From Gemmatimonadota bacterium (GTDB taxonomy: Bacteria; Gemmatimonadota; Gemmatimonadetes; Longimicrobiales; Gaopeijiaceae): a stretch of DNA of 64,000 nt. A model generated the notes under the pieces. It had not been told where the DNA came from and ran no database searches. It saw only the letters and a program-made list of their open reading frames with translations. The stretch is taken from positions 186,001 through 250,000 of the forward strand of contig JAGWBQ010000007.1 in the NCBI GenBank assembly GCA_021295815.1, given 5' to 3'. Below are positions 57,893 through 64,000 of the stretch, piece after piece. Both the position numbers and the translations under genes were made by a program. Positions within the stretch are counted from its first letter, which is position 1. The number at the start of each line of letters is the position of its first letter.

Positions 57893-58669
57893 ATGTGGGG
57901 AGCGGTCATCGGAGACATCGTGGGGTCGCGACACGAGTTCGCCCATCCGGCGAAGACGAAGGATTTCGAGTTTTGGCGCGATGACTGCCACGTCACCGAC
58001 GACTCGGTGCTGACGGCGGCGGTCGCGGACGTACTTATAAACGACAGGCCCGTCGCCGAGACTCTCCAGGCCTGGTGCCGGGATCACTTCGGAGTGCGCT
58101 ACTCCTACGGGACCATGTTCTCGTTCTGGATCTTTCAGGACTCGCCCGGGCCCTACGGCAGCTTCGGGAACGGGGCGGGGATGCGGGTTTCGCCCGCTGC
58201 GTTCCTGAATCGGAACAGCCTTGAGGCCGCGCTGGCCGCCTCCGACAAAGTGACGGAGGTGACCCACGATCATCCGGAGGGGATGAAGGGTGCGCGCGCG
58301 ACGACACACGCGATCTGGATGGCGTTCGCCGGCGAGGAACCGACTGAAATCCGCAAGGCCGTCGCGGAGACCTACGACTACGACCTCTCACGGAGCGTCG
58401 ACGAGATTCGTCCCGGCTACGAGTACGACGAGACCTGCCGGCGGACCGTGCCCGAGGCGATCACCTGCGCCTTGGAGTCGAGCTCGCTGGAGGACGCGAT
58501 CCGAAACGCCGTGTCGCTCGGGGGAGACGCCGACACGCTCGCCGCCATTGCCGGAGCGGTGGCGGAGGGGCTGCACGGAATGCCCGAAGAGATGATCGGG
58601 AAGGCGAAGTCGTACCTGGACGACGCGCCGCGAATCCGGGAGGTGATGGAGAAGATGTACGGGAGCTGA
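57893..58669 (+). CDS. ADP-ribosylglycohydrolase family protein
   Basis: 258 residues from the ATG at 57893, with GGAGG about 8 bases upstream; the frame is open to 57794 but that part is not typical. The family hallmark metal sites are seen: GAVIGDIVGSRHEFA at the N-terminus, TDDS (residues 35-38) and GGDADTLAAIAGAVAEG near residue 209. GNGAGMRVSPAAFL lies in between. The fold removes ADP-ribose from proteins, nucleic acids or small molecules; the DraG-like and ARH3-like subgroups cannot be told apart here. Divergent from the HAD gene across 91 bases. Confidence 0.92.
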   Translation: MWGAVIGDIVGSRHEFAHPAKTKDFEFWRDDCHVTDDSVLTAAVADVLINDRPVAETLQAWCRDHFGVRYSYGTMFSFWIFQDSPGPYGSFGNGAGMRVSPAAFLNRNSLEAALAASDKVTEVTHDHPEGMKGARATTHAIWMAFAGEEPTEIRKAVAETYDYDLSRSVDEIRPGYEYDETCRRTVPEAITCALESSSLEDAIRNAVSLGGDADTLAAIAGAVAEGLHGMPEEMIGKAKSYLDDAPRIREVMEKMYGS

Positions 58670-59022
58670 TGGACGCCCTCCGACCCAGGGTTTCCCATTC
58701 CGAGATCGTCGATCCTGGGCGATCCCCCGTGCTGCGCGACCTGTCAACCACATGGGATGGTCGCATCTGGGTGTGGTGGTGCGGAGGCTCCCGACCGAGG
58801 TTCGCTGATCCCCCACGCATGCCCGGCCGATCCCGACCGGATGAACCTTGGACCGTGCCCAAGGATCGGCAGGTACATCGTCGCCGCGCAACTCCTGCGG
58901 AGATGACCGCGACGTGGGTCGGCCGATTTCGCTGCCGGGCGACCGGCATGGTATCCGCCCGTTCTTGCCCTTAGGTTTCCGTTCGATACCAAGGTTCCGC
59001 TTTCAACTGGAGACCCCGGAAC
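58670..59022 (+). other. 353-base gap before the serine hydrolase gene
   Basis: No supported gene. A 101-codon frame opens at the preceding stop (58669) but its product is Trp/Arg-rich and without recognisable features. No good promoter boxes; TTGCCC at about 58964 lacks a partner at the right spacing. Confidence 0.4.
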
Positions 59023-60516
59023 ATGGCCCGACGCGGCTCCACATTCGTTCATCGGTCGAAACCGCCGCTGACCGCGCGACGGGCGGCGGTCCTGGTCGCG
59101 GCGCTGGCGCTTACGCCGGCATCGGGCTGCGCCCAGACGGGAGAGGTAACCACCGATCCGCGCTTCGAGCAGGCGACCGAGCTCTTCGACCTCTGGCTGG
59201 ACGCCAAGATGGACTACGAGAACATACCCGGCGTCTCGGTGGGACTCGTGCACGATCAGGAGCTGGTGTGGGCGAAGGGTTACGGATTCGCGCATCCCGC
59301 GAGCGAAGCGCCGGCCACGCCTTCCACAATGTACTCGGTGTGTTCGATCTCGAAGCTCTTCACCTCGATCTCGGTCATGCGTGAGCGAGACGCCGGCAAG
59401 CTCCGTCTGGACGATCCGGTATCGGAGATACTGCCCTGGTACGACCTCGATCAAGCCTACCCGGAGAGTCCCGCAGTCACGGTCGAGGGCGTCCTGACCC
59501 ACTCGTCGGGGCTGCCGCGCGAGTCCGACCACCCCTACTGGACCGGACCCGATCATCCCTTTCCGACCCGCGACGAGATAGTCGAGGGGCTCTCCGACCA
59601 GGAGACGCTCTATCCGGGTCGGCGCTACTTCCAGTACTCGAACCTCGGGATGGCGCTCGCGGGTCAGGTGGTCGAGGAGGTGTCGGGGCTCGCCTACGAC
59701 GAGTACGTTCGGACGCATCTCCTGGACCCTCTCGGCATGGCCGACACCTATGTCGACATCCCCGAGGAGCACAAGGGCGGCCGATACGCTACCGGCTACG
59801 GGCGGCTTCGTCGTGACGGCGAGCGCGAGGAAGCCCCGTTCTTCCAGGCTCTGGGGATGGCGCCCGCAGCAGGATACGCCTCCACCGTGGAGGATCTGGC
59901 ACGCTTGGCATCCTGGCAGTTCCGGCTCCTCGCCGACGGCGGTACCGAGCTCATCGACGCCAACACGCTTCGGGAGATGCATCGGGTCCACTGGGTCGAT
60001 CCGGACTTCGACACCATGTGGGGTCTGGGCTTCTCGGTCTCGGAGCGGGACGACGCGCGAGTGGTGGGCCATGGGGGCAGTTGCCCCGGCTTCCGCAGCA
60101 CCTTCCGGTTGATTCCGTCAACGAAGCTGGCCGGCATCGTGCTGATGAACGCCCAGGCGAACCCGACCGAGGTTTGGAACCGGGTCATGGACGTTCTCGG
60201 GGGCGCGTTCGAGAGGGTCCGCGACTCGTCGGTGCACGGCGCTTCCCGCCCAGCGCGTTTCAGGGATTACGAGGGCATCTACGAATCCACCTGGGGGGAG
60301 ACAGCGATCCTGCGCTGGGACGACTCCATCGTCGCCTTGGGACTTCCCTCCGGGGATCCGCTCGACGCCATGACCGCTCTGCGACACGTGGAGGGCGACA
60401 CCTTCCGTCGCGTTCGCGAAGACGGCGAGCTTGGAGAGGCTTACGTCTTTTATCGTGAGGACGGCGTGGTCGACCGCATGAGCGTGCACGGCAATTTTTC
60501 ACGCAAGGTGAGATAG
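59023..60516 (+). CDS. Beta-lactamase-related serine hydrolase, likely lipoprotein
   Basis: 497 residues. Signal with AALALTPASGC (possible lipobox) near residue 36. The catalytic SxxK motif is SISK in YSVCSISKLFTSIS, followed by LTHSSGLPRESDHPYW, the second motif YSN (FQYSNLGMALAG) and a HGG-type third motif (GHGGSCPGFRSTF). This is the class C/EstB/penicillin-binding-protein-like family: D-aminopeptidases, esterases or peptidoglycan hydrolases. A C-terminal domain of ~110 residues (FRDYEGIYESTWGETAILRW, FRRVREDGELGEAYVF) is a lipocalin-like extension seen in some members. Specific substrate unknown. Confidence 0.88.
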   Translation: MARRGSTFVHRSKPPLTARRAAVLVAALALTPASGCAQTGEVTTDPRFEQATELFDLWLDAKMDYENIPGVSVGLVHDQELVWAKGYGFAHPASEAPATPSTMYSVCSISKLFTSISVMRERDAGKLRLDDPVSEILPWYDLDQAYPESPAVTVEGVLTHSSGLPRESDHPYWTGPDHPFPTRDEIVEGLSDQETLYPGRRYFQYSNLGMALAGQVVEEVSGLAYDEYVRTHLLDPLGMADTYVDIPEEHKGGRYATGYGRLRRDGEREEAPFFQALGMAPAAGYASTVEDLARLASWQFRLLADGGTELIDANTLREMHRVHWVDPDFDTMWGLGFSVSERDDARVVGHGGSCPGFRSTFRLIPSTKLAGIVLMNAQANPTEVWNRVMDVLGGAFERVRDSSVHGASRPARFRDYEGIYESTWGETAILRWDDSIVALGLPSGDPLDAMTALRHVEGDTFRRVREDGELGEAYVFYREDGVVDRMSVHGNFSRKVR

Positions 60517-60520
60517 CCGG

Positions 60521-61003
60521 ATGGCGGCGGCGAACGTGACTTCGGATGTCGGTCGGAAGATCGCCACCTGCCTCTGGTTCGAGCAGGGCTCGCGTGAGGC
60601 GGCGGAGTTCTGGACGTCGCTATTCCCGGATTCCCGGATCGTAAACGTGGGGAAGATCGCCGCAGGCCCCGGAGCAGGCAACGACGTGGTCGAATTCGAG
60701 CTCTGCGGCAGGCCGTTCACGGCCTTGGACGGCGGGCCGATGTTCAAGATCACGCCGGCGATCTCGCTGGTGGTGAACTGCGACTCCCAGGAAGAGATCG
60801 ACCGCTACTGGGAGGCGCTTTCCGACGGAGGACGGGAGGGATACTGCGGCTGGCTCGATGATCGTTTCGGCGTCTCCTGGCAGGTCCTGCCCGCCGAGCT
60901 GGGAGCGCTAATGAAGCAAAGCCCGGAAGAGGTCATGAAGGCGCTCCTGACCATGACTCGGATCGACCTGGCCGCGCTTAGACGCTCGGTGGGAGCGAGC
61001 TGA
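60521..61003 (+). CDS. VOC superfamily protein, PhnB/3-demethylubiquinone methyltransferase-like fold
   Basis: 160 residues, starting 5 bases after the serine hydrolase stop. The PhnB-like sequence is clear: TCLWFEQGSREAAEFWTSLFPDSRI, VVEFELCGRPFTALDGGP, LVVNCDSQEEIDRYWEALSDGGREGYCGWLDDRFGVSWQVLP. These small proteins of the glyoxalase fold are annotated as 3-demethylubiquinone-9 3-methyltransferase-like but lack a methyltransferase domain and usually have no proven activity. It is probably co-transcribed with the upstream gene. Confidence 0.88.
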   Translation: MAAANVTSDVGRKIATCLWFEQGSREAAEFWTSLFPDSRIVNVGKIAAGPGAGNDVVEFELCGRPFTALDGGPMFKITPAISLVVNCDSQEEIDRYWEALSDGGREGYCGWLDDRFGVSWQVLPAELGALMKQSPEEVMKALLTMTRIDLAALRRSVGAS

Positions 61004-61056
61004 CGGTCGGGTGGCGCGGACCGGGTCCCTGCCGGGAGTAAGGACCCTCGTCTCGC

Positions 61057-61062
61057 TATATT
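61057..61062 (+). promoter_or_regulatory. Possible -10 box for the DUF5916 gene
   Basis: TATATT, the only AT-rich hexamer in the 90-base gap, lies 31 bases before the ATG at 61094. No -35 box is evident. Confidence 0.25.
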
Positions 61063-61093
61063 CCCGTTCACGTTCCTCACTGGATCGCCTGGT

Positions 61094-63427
61094 ATGAATC
61101 TGCTCGCACACTTCAGCCCCCTCACCGGACGTCGAGGTCTGGCTCTCCCGGCGAACCGTCTCGCTTTAGCTACCTTCGCACTCGCCGCGCTCGCCTTTCC
61201 GCTGACCGGCCAGGAGTCCGGTCCGGTCGCGTCCGGGGACGAGGGAGCCGCTCCGCCCGAGAACGCCGTCGCGGTCGAAATCGAGGAGGCGCCGACCATC
61301 GACGGAAGGCTCGACGACGAGGTCTGGCTCCAGGCCGAGGCGATGACCGGCTTCACCCAGCGCGTGCCTGCGGACGGTCAACCGGCCAGCGAACGCACCG
61401 AAGTGAGAGTGCTCTTCGACGACGAAGCCATCTACATAGGCGTGTGGGCCTTCGACAGCAGGGCCGATGCCATCACCTACGGCGAACGCATTCGCGACTA
61501 CGAAGTCAACCAGAGCGACGCCATCGTATTCGTGTTCGACACCTACAACGACGACCAGAACGGCTTCGTGTTCGGCACCACCCCCACGGGGATCGAGTAC
61601 GACGGCCAGGTGGCCAACGAAGGGCGCGGCGGCGGCCGTTTCCAAGGCGGCGGCTTCAACACCCGGCAACGCTTCCAGTCGGGCTCGGGCGGCGGCTTCA
61701 ACAAGAACTGGGATGGAAGTTGGACGGTGGCGACGACCACCGACGAGGAGGGCTGGTACGCCGAGTTCCACATCCCTTTCTCCACGCTCCGCTACAACAG
61801 CGGCAACGAGACCTGGGGCTTCAACGTCTCCAGGCGCATTCGCAGGCTCAACGAGGAGTCGTTCTGGAATCCGGTGCCGCGCGAGTTCAACCTCTTCCGC
61901 CTCAACTACGCCGGCGATCTCGACGGACTCCGTCCGCCCTTCCGTCGGCTGGCCACGGTGACGCCCTACCTCCTCGGATCCACCGACCGCGACTACGCGC
62001 TGTCGTCTTCGTTTTCGCAGGCGGGTGAGGTGGGGGGCGAGGTGAAGTTCCAGCTCACCCAGGGGCTCACGCTTGACGCCACCTACAACACCGACTTCGC
62101 GCAGGTCGAGGTCGACGACCAGCAGCTCAACCTCACCCGCTTCTCGCTGAACTTTCCCGAGAAGCGCCCCTTCTTCCTGGAGAACGCCGGATTCTTCTCG
62201 GTCGGCGGGGGCGGGGCCGATCTCTTCTTCAGCCGAAGGATCGGGATCGCGAGCGGACAGCCCGTCCCCATCCGCGGCGGCGCTCGGCTCTCGGGCCGCA
62301 CTCAAGGACTGAATGTCGGAGTGCTGCACATCGAGACCGGAGGCGCCGAGGGGCTCCAGGACGCTCACGGCTACTCGGTCGGCCGCGTGGCCAAGGAGCT
62401 GCCCAACCGATCGCGGGTCGGCGGTCTGTTCGTCAACCGGAGGGGTGTGGACGGCGACTTCAACCGCACCTACGCGGCGGACGTCTCGTGGGGCGTGGGC
62501 GAGGCTCTGACCTTCAGCAGCTTCGTCTCCCGGACCGACGACTCGGAGCCCCTGGCGGACGAATACGCGTGGGACCTGTCCGGGGCCTGGAACTCCCGGC
62601 TCTGGCAGGTCACCGCGCAGGCCCGCGAAATAGGCGAGGGCTTCAACCCCGAGGTCGGCTTCCTACCGCGCTCCGGCTACCGTTACTACCAAGGCTACAT
62701 GATGCGCCGGATCCATCCCTCGTGGCTCTACGAGATCCGTCCGCACGTCTCCTACTACACCTACCGGAGCCGCAAGGCCGGGGTCGAGCACGGATTCGTC
62801 GAGTCGGCCCGTCTGCACATCGACTCGCACTGGGAGTGGGGGTCGGGCGCCCAGATTCACACCGGCGCCAACTTCACGACGGAAGGCATCTACAAACCCT
62901 TCACCATTCTGGGCACCGACGTGGAGATTCCCGTCGGAAACTACCAGGGTTGGGAATCGGCTTTGGTGATGAACTCGAATCCGGCGGCCCGATTCTCAGT
63001 CGCCTCGCGCATCACCTGCGGAAGCTTCCTGACCGGCGATCGCTGCGGAGGCAACGGGTCGGTAACCTTCCGACCGAACGCGACCTTCAGCGCTTCGGGG
63101 CGGGTCAACTACTATGACGTCGACCTTCCGCAGGGAGACTTCGAGACGGTCCTGCTGGGCATGAACCTGGGGTACTTCTTCACGCCCAAGGTCTATTTGC
63201 AGTCGTTGGTCCAGTACAGCAATCAGATCGACAGTTGGTCCGCCAACCTGCGCTTCGGTTGGCTCAACACCGCAGGAACCGGTCTCTTCATCGTCCTCAA
63301 CGACGTTCAGGGCTTCGACTTCCCCGACGGCCTCAATCCCGACGGCGGCAGGTTCGTGGAAAGCGGCACACTCGCCCGTTCGCTTATTATCAAGTTCACC
63401 CGGCAGTTCAGCGTCCTGGGCGGATAG
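61094..63427 (+). CDS. DUF5916 / CBM9-like domain outer-membrane protein
   Basis: 777 residues. A signal (ALAALAFPLTGQES) precedes a carbohydrate-binding-module-9-like domain (PTIDGRLDDEVWLQAEAMTGFTQ, VLFDDEAIYIGVWAFDS, VNQSDAIVFVFDTYNDDQNGF) and the long DUF5916 region, predicted as a large beta-barrel (LRPPFRRLATVTPYLLGS, LTLDATYNTDFAQVEVDDQQLNLTRFSLNFPEKRPFFLENAGFF). Many Gemmatimonadota and Bacteroidota carry several copies. Function unknown; a surface-exposed binding or transport role is inferred. The last 20 bases overlap the converging amidohydrolase. Confidence 0.9.
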   Translation: MNLLAHFSPLTGRRGLALPANRLALATFALAALAFPLTGQESGPVASGDEGAAPPENAVAVEIEEAPTIDGRLDDEVWLQAEAMTGFTQRVPADGQPASERTEVRVLFDDEAIYIGVWAFDSRADAITYGERIRDYEVNQSDAIVFVFDTYNDDQNGFVFGTTPTGIEYDGQVANEGRGGGRFQGGGFNTRQRFQSGSGGGFNKNWDGSWTVATTTDEEGWYAEFHIPFSTLRYNSGNETWGFNVSRRIRRLNEESFWNPVPREFNLFRLNYAGDLDGLRPPFRRLATVTPYLLGSTDRDYALSSSFSQAGEVGGEVKFQLTQGLTLDATYNTDFAQVEVDDQQLNLTRFSLNFPEKRPFFLENAGFFSVGGGGADLFFSRRIGIASGQPVPIRGGARLSGRTQGLNVGVLHIETGGAEGLQDAHGYSVGRVAKELPNRSRVGGLFVNRRGVDGDFNRTYAADVSWGVGEALTFSSFVSRTDDSEPLADEYAWDLSGAWNSRLWQVTAQAREIGEGFNPEVGFLPRSGYRYYQGYMMRRIHPSWLYEIRPHVSYYTYRSRKAGVEHGFVESARLHIDSHWEWGSGAQIHTGANFTTEGIYKPFTILGTDVEIPVGNYQGWESALVMNSNPAARFSVASRITCGSFLTGDRCGGNGSVTFRPNATFSASGRVNYYDVDLPQGDFETVLLGMNLGYFFTPKVYLQSLVQYSNQIDSWSANLRFGWLNTAGTGLFIVLNDVQGFDFPDGLNPDGGRFVESGTLARSLIIKFTRQFSVLGG

Positions 63428-64000
63428 CCGATCCCCTGATCGCGCGTCCTCCGGTCAGCCCGGTATGTTCGCCGCCGGCGATGGTGTGCGTCCCGTTCAC
63501 CACCACGTCGGCGATTCCTTCGGGGTACCGGTGCGGGGTCTCGAAGGTCGCTCGGTCGGCCACTCGGTCGGGATCGAAGACGACCACGTCCGCGAAGGCT
63601 CCCTCGCGGAGGACGCCGCGGTCGGCGAGAGCGAGCTTCCCGGCCGGGAGGCCCGTCATCTTGTGGACGGCGACGGCCAGGTCCATGATCCCCCGGTCGC
63701 GGACATACCGGCCCAGAACCCGAGGGAAGCTTCCGTATCCCCTCGGATGCGGTGAACCGGTGGAGAGGGCGCCGTAGGGCGCGTAGGCGCCTCCGTCGGA
63801 ACAGACCATCCCGAGCGGGTGAGCGAGCATCCTTTCAGTGTTCTCCTCCGACATTCCGAAGCCGATCATGCCGACTTCGCCGCTCTCTCGCAGTAGCCTG
63901 ACCGTGAGAATGTACGGATCCTCGCCTCGTTCCCGGGCGAGCTCGCCCAGACGCCGGCCGCCGGCGTAGGAGTTGGTCCCTCCGATGCCGGAAATCTGGA
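63408..64000 (-). CDS. D-aminoacylase-like amidohydrolase (N-acyl-D-amino-acid deacylase), cut off by the window edge
   Basis: The frame is open to the right edge and covers 197 residues of the C-terminus; the N-terminal metal site is missing. Visible: GIGGTNSYAGGRRLGELARERGED, GMSEENTERMLAHPLGMVCSDGGAYAPYG (the Asp of this SDGG block is the conserved metal/catalytic residue), HPRGYGSFPRVLGRYVRD and FADVVVFDPDRVADRATFETPHRYPEGI. These are typical of the D-aminoacylase/dihydroorotase-like group. It converges with and overlaps the DUF5916 gene by 20 bases. Confidence 0.9.
   Translation of the reverse strand, partial: QISGIGGTNSYAGGRRLGELARERGEDPYILTVRLLRESGEVGMIGFGMSEENTERMLAHPLGMVCSDGGAYAPYGALSTGSPHPRGYGSFPRVLGRYVRDRGIMDLAVAVHKMTGLPAGKLALADRGVLREGAFADVVVFDPDRVADRATFETPHRYPEGIADVVVNGTHTIAGGEHTGLTGGRAIRGSAIRPGR

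Noticed and set aside
58669-58974. A 101-codon frame after the ADP-ribosylglycohydrolase
   Set aside because: Starts by overlapping the stop, but the product is Trp/Arg/Pro-rich and has no ribosome site or recognisable domain.

Overview
The window is high-GC (roughly two-thirds G+C by eye), gene-dense bacterial chromosome. The gene set points to a Gemmatimonadota-like organism: a GWxTD-domain lipoprotein, a DUF5916/CBM9-like surface protein, a CRTAC1-type VCBS-repeat lipoprotein, many lineage-restricted lipoproteins and small beta-barrels, an S9 dipeptidyl-peptidase and frequent ATGA/GTGA start-stop overlaps. SurA, EnvC and outer-membrane barrels imply a diderm envelope. I saw no rRNA, tRNA, CRISPR array, phage or insertion sequence.

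Layout. 1-2.9 kb: a left-truncated VCBS-repeat lipoprotein divergent from an SGNH-like lipoprotein. 2.9-7.4 kb (minus): a cell-wall operon, class A PBP - ruvX - mltG - thiE. 7.7-11 kb: a small lipoprotein, then a GWxTD protein with a small barrel. 11.1-13.6 kb: HExxH peptidase and aroB. 14-15.9 kb: an NYN-LOTUS-HhH protein. 15.9-19.6 kb: a tightly coupled run of 3-methyladenine glycosylase, NhaC-like antiporter, etfB and etfA. 19.6-21.3 kb (minus): a trio built around two paralogous membrane-anchored winged-helix-like proteins. 21.4-23.8 kb: barrel, moeA, M23 peptidase. 24-27.8 kb (minus): acs, a small conserved protein and guaB, facing a P1B-4-type metal ATPase across a 14-G homopolymer. 29.9-32.2 kb (minus): aminotransferase and LysM lytic transglycosylase. 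32.5-44.4 kb (minus): a long co-directional cluster mfd - parvulin - surA - pdxA - ftsE - ftsX - envC-like - holB - moaC. 44.6-49 kb: two paralogous lipoproteins, then DUF58 and BatA-like genes. 49-56.9 kb (plus): tandem CDGSH protein, S9 peptidase, M19 dipeptidase, a membrane protein, a 33-residue membrane peptide with a sodium:solute symporter, and mobA, followed by a broken acyltransferase remnant. 57-64 kb: HAD hydrolase, ADP-ribosylglycohydrolase, serine hydrolase, VOC protein, DUF5916 protein and a right-truncated D-aminoacylase-like amidohydrolase.

Themes. Envelope biogenesis dominates: peptidoglycan synthesis and cleavage (PBP1, MltG, MltD-like, FtsEX with an apparently inactive LytM activator, M23), outer-membrane protein folding (SurA plus a second parvulin) and periplasmic peptide breakdown with possible uptake (S9, M19, symporter). 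Three molybdenum-cofactor genes (moaC, moeA, mobA) lie in three different gene clusters. The best candidates for something undescribed are the membrane winged-helix trio (19.6-21.3 kb), the NYN-LOTUS-HhH protein (14-15.9 kb), the micropeptide/symporter pair (54.7-56.2 kb) and two sequence-level oddities: a stop codon inside the conserved N-terminus of mfd, and the G14 tract between acs and the metal ATPase.
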